From Mycobacterium sp. BK086 (GTDB lineage: Bacteria; Actinomycetota; Actinomycetes; Mycobacteriales; Mycobacteriaceae): a stretch of 64,000 nt of DNA. The position numbers and the translations under genes were made by a program. The stretch's first letter is position 1, and each line of letters begins with the position of its first letter. Of this stretch, positions 7,949-16,725 are shown piece after piece. A model generated the notes under the pieces. That model was not told the DNA's origin. It did no database searches and was given only the letters and a program-made list of their open reading frames with translations. The stretch covers positions 558,001 through 622,000 of the forward strand of contig SNWL01000003.1 of assembly GCA_004362315.1 (NCBI GenBank), written 5' to 3'.

Positions 7949-8443
7949 CTACCCGCCCTGATCCTCGGACCACAGGCAGTTGCCGCTGAGCGTGATCGTG
8001 AACAGTTTGGGCAGCACCTCCAGTTGCACTGGCTGACCCGGCTGCCCCTGCGAATGCACAAGGGGTGCAAGCACTCCCGCGCTCACCACAGTGACCTGAT
8101 CGGCACCGCACACGGTGACCGGATCCAGCGGGCTGGCCGTCCACGATCCCGAACGCAGGTTCGGGTTGCGGAATCCCTGACCGTGCAACGTGATCTCCGG
8201 CCCGTAGCTCAGCCATCGACTGCTGGGGTCGAACGGGGCGTCGACCGAAGCCCAGTTGCCGGCCCGGTCCGGGACGGGCTGGCACACCAGGAAGTCCCGT
8301 CCGCCCGGCAGCTGCGTCATGACGTTCGCGAACGTCTGCGGGCACAGTGCGCCGGCCTGGGGCACGGGATCGTCGGCATGTGCAGGCACTGGAAACGACA
8401 GCGCGACAACCGCCGCCGCGATCAGGGCGCCGCGCCGCCGCAC
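7949..8443 (-). CDS. Secreted hypothetical protein
   Basis: 164 residues from GTG at 8443. A clear Sec signal peptide (MRRRGALIAAAVVALSFPV, cleavage after AHA near residue 23) is followed by a mature domain with four Cys (ALCPQTF, LVCQP, TVCGADQ, NCLWSE) that could form two disulfides. The repeated pattern ITLHGQGFRNPNLRSG and ITLSGNCLW suggests a small beta-sandwich. The function is not recognised. It starts 2 bases after the FadD stop, so translational coupling is likely. Confidence 0.78.
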   Translation of the reverse strand: MRRRGALIAAAVVALSFPVPAHADDPVPQAGALCPQTFANVMTQLPGGRDFLVCQPVPDRAGNWASVDAPFDPSSRWLSYGPEITLHGQGFRNPNLRSGSWTASPLDPVTVCGADQVTVVSAGVLAPLVHSQGQPGQPVQLEVLPKLFTITLSGNCLWSEDQGG

Positions 8444-8445
8444 GG

Positions 8446-10284
<1,839 letters not shown>

Positions 10285-10385
10285 GGCCGCGAGTTTATTG
10301 AGCCTGCCGCGATGCCGGTGGCGGAATCGGTAAGCGCGCTGCATGTGAGTTTGTGTCTGCCCGCCGGCGCAATCGCCCGCGCACG

Positions 10386-10838
10386 TCAGGTGAACTCGGC
10401 AGGCTCGCGGCTCTCGGCGAGGTTTGCCAATCGCCAGGTGCACTCGCGATTGCGCGGCCAGAAGCTGGTCAGTTGCACCCGATCGGGCACGAATCGCATC
10501 GGCCCCTCGACGGCCACTTCAGACATCTCGAGGCAGCAACCGCCCTCGATATCGCTGAGCCGCAGCGTGATCCGTGCCGCTCCCGCGGGGCCCAGCCGGG
10601 CCAGCAGCACCAGTTCCTCCTGCGGTCGACAGCTGAGCACGACCGTTTCGTCATCGATGACAGCCGGCCACACCCCGATGGAATGCAGGATGCGCGTCCC
10701 CGGCGCGGGCCAGTCGGAGTCGACCGCCCGCATGCGGCTGTTACCGACCACCCACTGCGAATAGGTCCAGCCGTCGGCCAGAACCTCCCAGACCCGACTC
10801 CGCGATGCGCTGATGTTGCGTGTGACGCTTGTTGGCAT
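10386..10838 (-). CDS. SRPBCC (polyketide cyclase-like) family protein
   Basis: 150 residues. The START/Bet v 1-like fold is suggested by the N-terminal SVTRNISASRSRVWEVLADG (edge strand and first helix) and a C-terminal long helix. Members bind a hydrophobic ligand in a cavity. The neighbouring FadD gene downstream on the same strand suggests a lipid ligand (inference). The start lies 82 bases from the divergent clpC2 start, so the clpC2 operators at 10873-10919 could also influence this gene. Confidence 0.82.
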   Translation of the reverse strand: MPTSVTRNISASRSRVWEVLADGWTYSQWVVGNSRMRAVDSDWPAPGTRILHSIGVWPAVIDDETVVLSCRPQEELVLLARLGPAGAARITLRLSDIEGGCCLEMSEVAVEGPMRFVPDRVQLTSFWPRNRECTWRLANLAESREPAEFT

Positions 10839-10872
10839 AGCGCGCGGGTACCCGCCCGCCCGCGGGCTACAC

Positions 10873-10919
10873 CGTCAACCCACGGTTGACGAATCCCCAT
10901 CGTCAACTTACGGTTGACG
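10873..10919. promoter_or_regulatory. Double palindromic operator overlapping a leaderless clpC2 promoter
   Basis: Two copies of a 19-base palindrome are present. CGTCAACCCACGGTTGACG (10873-10891) has perfect 8-base arms; CGTCAACTTACGGTTGACG (10901-10919) has one mismatched pair. Their centres are 28 bases apart. They supply the promoter itself: -35 TTGACG (10886-10891), a 17-base spacer, and -10 TACGGT (10909-10914), placing the start site on the A of the clpC2 ATG at 10921. There is no ribosome-binding site, consistent with a leaderless mRNA. A protein bound to both sites would block the promoter. Confidence 0.75.
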
Positions 10920-10920
10920 C

Positions 10921-11655
10921 ATGGAAGAACCGGCTCGCATCGCCTACCCCGTTCGCCTCGACGACCTGATCGACGCCATCAAGCGCGTGCACACCGACGC
11001 CCTCGAACAGCTGGCCGACGCCGTGCTCACCGCGGAAGCGCTCGGCGACCTCGCCGATCACCTGATCGGCCATTTCGTCGACCAGGCTCGCCGCTCGGGC
11101 GCCTCCTGGACCGACATCGGCAAGAGCATGGGCGTCACCAAACAGGCCGCGCAGAAGCGCTTCGTGCCCAAGCTGACCAACCTGGACGCCAACGATCTCG
11201 ACCCCGCCCAGGGCTTCGCCCGCTTCACCCCGCGCGCCCGCGGCGCCGTCGTCGCCGCCCAGAACGCCGCGCACAAAGCCGGCAACGCCGAGATCACCGT
11301 CGACCATCTGCTGCTCGGCCTGCTCACCGATCCGGCCGCGCTGGCGACTCCCCTGCTGCGCGCCCAGCAGATCACCCCCGAGACGGTGCGCGACGCGATC
11401 ACCTTGCCTGCACCCGCCGGCGAAATGCCCGCCCTGATCCCATTCGACGCGCAGGCCCGTAAAGCGCTGGAACTCACCTTTCGCGAGGCACTTCGGTTGG
11501 GCCACAACTACATCGGCACCGAGCACATGTTGTTGGCGCTGGCCGAAGCCGAGAACGACGAAGGCACCCTGCACCGCCTCGGGTTCGACAAGTCCCGAGC
11601 CGAGGCCGATATCGCCGACATGCTCGCCGCGATCACCGCGACGACGGAATCCTGA
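10921..11655 (+). CDS. clpC2: ClpC2: HTH plus Clp N-domain protein
   Basis: 244 residues, like Rv2667. Residues 1-75 hold a helix-turn-helix-like segment (GASWTDIGKSMGVTKQAAQKR). Residues 90-240 are a tandem Clp-N (double-repeat) domain of the ClpC1 type: ARGAVVAAQNAAHKAGNAEI, VDHLLLGLLTDP, then ALELTFREALRLGHNYIGTEH, MLLALAE. There is no AAA+ ATPase module, so it cannot unfold substrates. Published work on M. tuberculosis ClpC2 describes it as a decoy that binds ClpC1-targeting compounds such as cyclomarin and controls its own level. Here the HTH plus the double operator over its own promoter fits autorepression. It ends directly against the convergent SHOCT gene (TGATCA shared by the two stops). 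Confidence 0.93.
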   Translation: MEEPARIAYPVRLDDLIDAIKRVHTDALEQLADAVLTAEALGDLADHLIGHFVDQARRSGASWTDIGKSMGVTKQAAQKRFVPKLTNLDANDLDPAQGFARFTPRARGAVVAAQNAAHKAGNAEITVDHLLLGLLTDPAALATPLLRAQQITPETVRDAITLPAPAGEMPALIPFDAQARKALELTFREALRLGHNYIGTEHMLLALAEAENDEGTLHRLGFDKSRAEADIADMLAAITATTES

Positions 11656-11925
11656 TCAGCCGGACATCGTCCCGCGCAGGGTCGCCAAACGCTGTTGATA
11701 CTCGGCATCGTCGATCTCGCCGCGGGCGAATCGGGCAGCCAGGAGTTGTTCGGGCGATTCGGGGTACGCCGGATATCGCGGAGCTTGGTACGCCTGCGCG
11801 GAACCGGTGGAAAAGCGCACCAGCGCAACGATTCCGACGATGACGAGAATCCAGAACAACACCATTCCGACAGCCATACCCGCGTAGCCCCATCCGCTCA
11901 TGTCGTGGACGGACCAGAACATCAT
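11656..11925 (-). CDS. Small membrane protein with C-terminal SHOCT motif
   Basis: 89 residues from ATG at 11925, after a strong site (AGGAGGGAAGGT). A Met/His/Trp-rich N-terminus (MMFWSVHDMSGWGYAGMAVG) leads into one transmembrane helix (about 20-42). The C-terminal SHOCT module is PEQLLAARFARGEIDDAEYQ. SHOCT proteins are small membrane-attached proteins of unclear role that often sit beside metal or stress regulators. It is divergent from the two-component system at 12059-13953, whose other side carries a Met-rich DUF305 protein, so all may belong to one stress unit (inference). Confidence 0.85.
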   Translation of the reverse strand: MMFWSVHDMSGWGYAGMAVGMVLFWILVIVGIVALVRFSTGSAQAYQAPRYPAYPESPEQLLAARFARGEIDDAEYQQRLATLRGTMSG

Positions 11926-11989
11926 GGGACCTTCCCTCCTCTCGACGCCAGGGGTTTCCGGTACCACTCTGCGCGTGACCGGACGGGGT

Positions 11990-12006
11990 TTCGGTGTTGG
12001 TTCGGT
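11990..12006 (+). promoter_or_regulatory. Candidate response-regulator direct repeat
   Basis: TTCGGT occurs at 11990-11995 and 12001-12006, exactly 11 bases apart, the spacing used by OmpR/PhoB-type dimers. It lies 53 bases before the regulator start and within the region shared with the divergent SHOCT gene. A related GGGGTTTCCGGT at 11951-11962 resembles GGGGTTTCGGT at 11985-11995. Confidence 0.4.
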
Positions 12007-12058
12007 AAAGATTGGCTCAAGCGCGTGAAGCGGCGCCGCGGCACGGCACCATAAAGGC

Positions 12059-12817
12059 ATGGATCTCAGATCGCAGACGGCTCCGCACGGGGCTGACCTG
12101 GGGTATCGCGCCTTGGTGGTCGACGACGAGAAACCGCTGGCCGACGTGGTCGCCAGTTACCTGGAGCGCGAGCACTTCGAGGTGACGGTGTGCTTGTCCG
12201 GTGCCGACGCCTTGGACGTGGCGCGGCAGGTCGATCCCGATGTGGTGGTGCTCGACCTCGGACTACCGGGCATCGACGGCTTGGAGGTGTGCCGGCAGCT
12301 GCGGACCTTCTCAGACGCGTACGTGGTGATGCTGACCGCCCGCGACACCGAGGTGGATACCATCGTCGGACTCTCGGTCGGTGCCGACGATTACGTGACC
12401 AAACCGTTCAGTCCGCGCGAGTTGGTCGCCCGGATCCGCGCCATGCTGCGGCGACCTCGCTCGGTGCACGCACCCGTCGCTCCCGCCGGCCGACCACCGG
12501 ATGATGAATTGCCGCCGCGGGTGTTCGGGTCACTGTCGATCGATGTGCCGAGTCGGCAGGTGTTCCTCGACGCCGCGCCGATCTCGTTGACCCGCACCGA
12601 GTTCGACATCCTGGCGGCGTTGTCGTCGCGGCCCGGTGTGGTGTGGAGCCGTCGCCAACTGATCGACGCCGTCTGGGGTGAACCGTGGGTGGGCAACGAT
12701 CATCTCGTCGACGTCCACGTCGGGCACGTCCGGCGCAAACTCGGTGACAACCCCGCAGAACCGAAGTTCGTGCTGACCGTGCGGGGTGTGGGCTACCGGA
12801 TGGGAAGCGGACAGTGA
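12059..12817 (+). CDS. Two-component response regulator, OmpR family
   Basis: 252 residues. The receiver domain spans about 17-130: acidic pair VVDDEKPLA, phospho-acceptor Asp in VVVLDLGLPGIDG (about residue 65), Thr in VVMLTARD and Lys in YVTKPFSPREL. A linker is followed by a winged-helix DNA-binding domain (about 155-250) ending VDVHVGHVRRKLGDN and LTVRGVGYRM. It overlaps the downstream kinase by 4 bases (GTGA), so the pair is translationally coupled. Likely targets are the divergent SHOCT gene and its own promoter (direct repeat at 11990-12006). Confidence 0.95.
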   Translation: MDLRSQTAPHGADLGYRALVVDDEKPLADVVASYLEREHFEVTVCLSGADALDVARQVDPDVVVLDLGLPGIDGLEVCRQLRTFSDAYVVMLTARDTEVDTIVGLSVGADDYVTKPFSPRELVARIRAMLRRPRSVHAPVAPAGRPPDDELPPRVFGSLSIDVPSRQVFLDAAPISLTRTEFDILAALSSRPGVVWSRRQLIDAVWGEPWVGNDHLVDVHVGHVRRKLGDNPAEPKFVLTVRGVGYRMGSGQ

Positions 12818-13953
12818 CCGGGCTCAGCGGATTCGGGATGCGCCGGCGGCTCTTGCTCGCACAGAGCGTTGTTCTCGTAGCCGGCGGCGTGACGACGTGG
12901 GTCGTAGCATCCGTCGTCGGGCCGCCGTTGTTCCGCAAGCATCTGAACATGGCCGGCGTGGCTCATGGCTCCAACGAGCAGTATCACGCAGAGCAGGCCT
13001 ACCAAAACGCCACCGCGCTGTCGATCCTGGTCGCCATCACCGTGGCGGCTGTCACGGCCCTGATCGTCACCATCTATCTGAGCAGGCGACTGCAACGCTC
13101 GATCGCCGAGGTATCCGACGCCGCGTCGGCAGTCGCCGAGGGGCATTACGACATTCGGGTTGCCCCTCCTCGACTCGGCCGCGAGTTCGACGACATGGCA
13201 ACAGCTTTCAACAAGATGGCAGAGCGCCTACAGGCAGTGGAGTCAACCCGGCGCCAGTTGTTCGGCGATCTGGCCCACGAGATCCGCACACCGGTCTCGG
13301 TGCTGGAGGCATACCTGGAAGCCGTGGAGGACGGCGTGCGGACCCTGGACGAGCCCACGATCGCGATGCTGCGCGAGCAGACCGGGCGATTGGTCCGATT
13401 CTCGGCCGACGCCGCCGCCCTGGCTCAGGCCGAGGAGGCGCACGCCAGCATTGCCCCGGCCTGGCTCGAAGCCGGCGAGATCGCCAGATCCGTCGTCGCC
13501 GCAGCGTCCGACAGCTATGCGGCCAAGAACGTCGCCTTGAGCCTTCACGCCCGCGACGCGATCCGACTCTGCGCAGACCGCCAGCGACTGGCGCAGGTGT
13601 TGGGCAATCTGCTCGACAACGCACTGCGCCACACAGCATCTGGTGGACACGTCACGGTCACCGTCACCGGGGTCGCGGACGACGTGGTGTTCAGTGTCGC
13701 CGACGACGGTGACGGCATCGCCGCCGAGCATCTACCGCACGTCTTCGATCGGTTCTACCGCGCCGACTACGCACGCGACCGCCAGCGAGGAGGTTCGGGC
13801 ATCGGACTGGCGATCGTACGAGCTCTCACCGAAGCCCACGGTGGCCACATCACCGTGACGAGTGGCGGACTCGGTCATGGCTGCGTCTTCACTGTGGCGC
13901 TGCCGGTGCTGCCGCCGGTGGCAGCACCCGACAGCGACCGCGTCGACGCCTGA
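12814..13953 (+). CDS. Two-component sensor histidine kinase
   Basis: 379 residues from GTG at 12814. Two transmembrane helices (about 10-32 and 65-90) bracket a very short outer loop of about 35 residues containing two His (NMAGVAHGSNEQYHAEQ). A HAMP linker follows. The dimerisation/phospho-acceptor helix carries GDLAHEIRTPVSVLEAYLE (His about 154). The HATPase has the N-box GNLLDNALRHT, then ADDGDGIA, and GGSGIGLAIV. The tiny sensor loop suggests sensing within or at the membrane, or of a metal ion. It is convergent with the DUF305 lipoprotein gene, which starts 6 bases past its stop. Confidence 0.95.
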   Translation: MTGLSGFGMRRRLLLAQSVVLVAGGVTTWVVASVVGPPLFRKHLNMAGVAHGSNEQYHAEQAYQNATALSILVAITVAAVTALIVTIYLSRRLQRSIAEVSDAASAVAEGHYDIRVAPPRLGREFDDMATAFNKMAERLQAVESTRRQLFGDLAHEIRTPVSVLEAYLEAVEDGVRTLDEPTIAMLREQTGRLVRFSADAAALAQAEEAHASIAPAWLEAGEIARSVVAAASDSYAAKNVALSLHARDAIRLCADRQRLAQVLGNLLDNALRHTASGGHVTVTVTGVADDVVFSVADDGDGIAAEHLPHVFDRFYRADYARDRQRGGSGIGLAIVRALTEAHGGHITVTSGGLGHGCVFTVALPVLPPVAAPDSDRVDA

Positions 13954-14037
13954 GCCGTCTACAGGGTGCCCAGAATCTGGTTCATCGTGTCGATCTGCTT
14001 CTGCTGGCTGGTGGCGATGGACTGGGCCAGAGCCACC

Positions 14038-14616
14038 TCATCGGCGGATTGACCGTTCTTGGGTCTCGTTCTGCGCCATCGTGATCGCACCCCGGTGGTG
14101 TTCGATCATCTGGGTCAGAAACAGCTTGCTGGCCGCGACACCCTGGGCGTTCTGCAGCGCTTCCATATCGGCCGGCGACATCATTCCCGCCATGCCCGGC
14201 ATGTCATCCATGTCGGGCATGCCCGGCATCATCGAGCCGTGCATGCCGCCGTTCATCCCGGGCATGTTGGGCGCGCCCCACTGATCCAACCAACCCTGCA
14301 TCATGTCGATCTCCGGTCCCTGAGCCGCCTTGATCTCCTTGGCCAGCTCAATCACCCGCGGATCGATCCCCTGCTTGGCAAAAATCATGTCACTCATCTG
14401 AATTGCCTGCTGATGGTGCGGAATCATCATGTGGGCGAACATGATATCGGCCTGGTTGTGGGTGCTCGCAGGCGTCGTGGGTGAACTTTGCGTGGTGGGC
14501 GACGCTACCGATGTCGCTTCCCTGGTCGCCGGACCACTACACGCGGCGATGGCGGCCAGAACGGCCAGCACACCTAGCGTCGCCATCCCGACGACCACGG
14601 TCGTTCGCTTCTTCAC
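14038..14616 (-). CDS. DUF305 lipoprotein, Met-rich, frameshifted near its C-terminus
   Basis: The open frame gives 192 residues from GTG at 14616. A lipoprotein signal (LAVLAAIAAC, lipobox Cys about 26) precedes DUF305 motifs: MFAHMMIPHHQQAIQMSDMI and the second TQMIEHHRGAITMAQNE. Between them is a Met-rich insert (PGMNGGMHGSMMPGMPDMDD), suggesting copper binding. DUF305 proteins such as cyanobacterial CopM bind copper. The frame ends abruptly in ETQERSIRR. Removing one C from the CCC run (14061-14063) restores the family ending (KNGQSADEVALAQSIATSQQ, QKQIDTMNQIL) down to a TAG at 13959-13961. So the full gene is 13959-14616 with a 1-base insertion, which is either a real truncation or a sequencing error. 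Confidence 0.82.
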   Translation of the reverse strand: MKKRTTVVVGMATLGVLAVLAAIAACSGPATREATSVASPTTQSSPTTPASTHNQADIMFAHMMIPHHQQAIQMSDMIFAKQGIDPRVIELAKEIKAAQGPEIDMMQGWLDQWGAPNMPGMNGGMHGSMMPGMPDMDDMPGMAGMMSPADMEALQNAQGVAASKLFLTQMIEHHRGAITMAQNETQERSIRR

Positions 14617-14684
14617 AGCGCATCCCTTTCGTCAGGTCTTCCCATTCGTTCAAGCCCAGCGTGGTCGGGCTCGATAGGGTCGTC

Positions 14685-14960
14685 CTAGTCGTTCTGTGAA
14701 GATTCGGTATAGATCGCCGTTCCGATTTGGTCGTCGTCGATCAGAGTCAGCGCCAACCGTGGGCACCGGGCGACCGCGCGACGCGCGTGCTTCGCCATCC
14801 GCCCGGGTACCGATGGTTCTCGCGAATTGTCCCGGGCCAGCGGATATCCCCAGTCGTCACGACTCAGCAGCTGTGGCAGGAGTTCGCTGCACAAGCCACG
14901 GCCGTCGCACCGTGTCCAATCGATGTGCAGCCGCAGTGCTCGCGCCGGCTTGGCGGTCAC
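14685..14960 (-). CDS. Ferredoxin-like iron-sulfur protein
   Basis: 91 residues from GTG at 14960, overlapping the upstream NuoF-like stop (GTGA). The Cys pattern is IDWTRCDGRGLCSELLP and later VARCPRLAL, i.e. C-x5-C ... C-P. This fits a small single-cluster ferredoxin of the type that serves P450s or dehydrogenases; with three Cys a 3Fe-4S cluster is most likely. The middle position of the first loop is Arg where Cys, His or Ala is usual. Last gene of the five-gene redox unit, so its natural partner is probably the NuoF-like protein just upstream. Confidence 0.85.
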   Translation of the reverse strand: MTAKPARALRLHIDWTRCDGRGLCSELLPQLLSRDDWGYPLARDNSREPSVPGRMAKHARRAVARCPRLALTLIDDDQIGTAIYTESSQND

Positions 14961-16168
14961 CGGGGTTCTCCCCCGCACGCGGCGGGCACTGCTTGGCAGC
15001 ACCCGCGACGATGCTCGGCGATGTCGCTGTCGAAGACGGCGAGGGCGGAACGAACGAATCGTGCCGTGCCGTCCGGGTGGCGGCACGATCCGCGGCCATC
15101 GACCAAACCCACCATTCGATGGATCTCGTCGAGGAGACCGTCGTCGACCTCGCTGAAGGCGAGCTGGTCGAGCAGCCTCGACAGCCGCGGCAGGCCGTAC
15201 CGGCACGGTCCACACTGCCCCGCACTCTGATCGGCGAGGTACGAAGTGATTTCAGCGGTGCGGGCCAAGCCGCATTCGTCCTGCCCTAAGACGTGGATGA
15301 CACCCGCCCCCGGGGTTACGCCTGATGCGCCGAGGCTGTCTGAGCAGAGGCGAGCCTGTTTGATCGCGCCGACGGGGATCCAGCTGCCGTGATAGCCGCC
15401 CACGAGCACTGCCTGGAGCCGATTCACGGTGTCAGGATCAGTCCGAGCGATCAGATCGCACAACGTAATTCCGGTTGGAACCTCGAGAACTGTGGTCGGC
15501 ATGACTGATCCCGACACGGTCGCGAGCATGGTGCCCGGCTGGGCCGCGTCGCCCACAGCGCGGAACCACTTCGGGCCGTACCGAGCAATGAGGGCGATGT
15601 GGGCGAAGGTTTCCACGTTGCTGACCAACGTCGGCCGTCCTCGCACACCGGATTTCGTGGTGAGCTCCGTTCGGTCTCGCGGCAGGGCCGGGCCGCCGCC
15701 GATGCGGCGGACCACCGCCGATTCCTCACCGGCGACGAAGACGTCGGGCGCCTCGACAAGAGTGATTCGGGATCGACTCGCTGACGATCGCTCTCGCTCG
15801 CGGAGCGCATACTGCAAGCCAGCAGAGGCGACGGACGGGGCGTACAGATAGACCGATTCCGCCGCAACGGCATTGGCGGTGAGGGTCAGGCCGTCCAGCA
15901 CCAACTGCGGGGCACGGGCCAGCAGCGTCACGTCCTTGGCGCTGAGTGGTTCTCCTTCGGCACCGTTGCCGATCACCACCGGTGGCCGGTCGCCGAGCGA
16001 ATCGATCTTGCGCCCAGTCGGGAAGCCGGCGCCGCCCCGGCCGGTGAGCCCGGCCTCGGTCAGGTGCAGGGCGAGTTCGTCGCGGGACAATGCCGGCAGG
16101 TCGCCGAACCGTTCTCGATGCTGATCGATTCCTGGCCCAGCGGCGGCAAACAGGCGTTGAGTTGTCAT
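14957..16168 (-). CDS. NuoF-like FMN/iron-sulfur oxidoreductase
   Basis: 403 residues from ATG at 16168. Motifs of the 51-kDa NADH dehydrogenase subunit are clear: LTGRGGAGFPTGRKIDSLG (FMN site, about 41-59), GNGAEGEPLSAKD (NAD/FMN loop, about 68-80), then GRPTLVSNVETFAHIALI, an SLBB-like segment, and the C-terminal SAGQCGPCRYGL with GSCRHPDGT. Complex I NuoF has SCGxCxPC plus a distant Cys; here the first Cys is Ala, leaving three ligands. There are no NuoE or NuoG genes beside it. It overlaps the ferric-reductase-like gene by ATGA and the ferredoxin by GTGA. Likely it shuttles electrons between NAD(P)H or ferredoxin and the membrane heme protein. Confidence 0.88.
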   Translation of the reverse strand: MTTQRLFAAAGPGIDQHRERFGDLPALSRDELALHLTEAGLTGRGGAGFPTGRKIDSLGDRPPVVIGNGAEGEPLSAKDVTLLARAPQLVLDGLTLTANAVAAESVYLYAPSVASAGLQYALRERERSSASRSRITLVEAPDVFVAGEESAVVRRIGGGPALPRDRTELTTKSGVRGRPTLVSNVETFAHIALIARYGPKWFRAVGDAAQPGTMLATVSGSVMPTTVLEVPTGITLCDLIARTDPDTVNRLQAVLVGGYHGSWIPVGAIKQARLCSDSLGASGVTPGAGVIHVLGQDECGLARTAEITSYLADQSAGQCGPCRYGLPRLSRLLDQLAFSEVDDGLLDEIHRMVGLVDGRGSCRHPDGTARFVRSALAVFDSDIAEHRRGCCQAVPAACGGEPR

Positions 16169-16725
16169 GCGCCCACGGAGTTTCGCGCGCGGGCATACTC
16201 GGCGAATTCGGTGCGCAGGCGCCACACCAGGGCTCCCCCCGCCACTACCACGCAGCATCCGGCGAAGATCAGAAACCAGACGTGGCCGGTGTCGGTTCCG
16301 TTGCCAAATGCATGTGCCAGCGCGATCGGCCACAACGCATACGACGTCCAGTGCACTACCCGGAAGGCACGCACGCCCAGTCGGAGCCGGAACATGCTGC
16401 TGACCACCACGACGATGAGAAGGTCGCAGGCCAGGGTGCCCAGCCCCTGCCACAGCGGCCGATAGTGGCCGAGGAGGGGCACGACGAAATCGATGAGATA
16501 TAGCTGCGCATAGGGATCTGCGAACAACAGGCCCACATGTAGTGCTACCAAGAGGGTTCCGGCCAACGCGGCAAATCGGTGCACTTCGGCAACGGCGAAC
16601 CTCGGTAGCGTCGGCAACCGGCGACCGGACCGGGTGATGATGCCAAGGGCCAGTGAGAGTGTCAGGAATCCCAACGCGGTGGTCCCACAGCCACGGCCGA
16701 GGGCCCACAGTGTCTCGCTCGTCAT
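16165..16725 (-). CDS. Ferric-reductase-like di-heme membrane protein
   Basis: 186 residues from ATG at 16725 (MTSETLWALGRG). About six transmembrane helices. Two His pairs lie on adjacent helices: HRFAALAGTLLVALH and HWTSYALWPIALAH. This is the bis-His arrangement of the ferric reductase-like transmembrane domain and would hold two b hemes across the membrane. There is no attached FAD/NAD domain; the NuoF-like protein encoded next may supply electrons. It overlaps ApbE upstream and NuoF-like downstream by ATGA. It would pass electrons outward to an unknown acceptor (inference). Confidence 0.86.
   Translation of the reverse strand: MTSETLWALGRGCGTTALGFLTLSLALGIITRSGRRLPTLPRFAVAEVHRFAALAGTLLVALHVGLLFADPYAQLYLIDFVVPLLGHYRPLWQGLGTLACDLLIVVVVSSMFRLRLGVRAFRVVHWTSYALWPIALAHAFGNGTDTGHVWFLIFAGCCVVVAGGALVWRLRTEFAEYARARNSVGA

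Noticed and set aside
10873..10919. Two-copy palindromic repeat as a minimal CRISPR array
   Set aside because: Only two units, 9 bases apart, overlapping a promoter; no cas genes.
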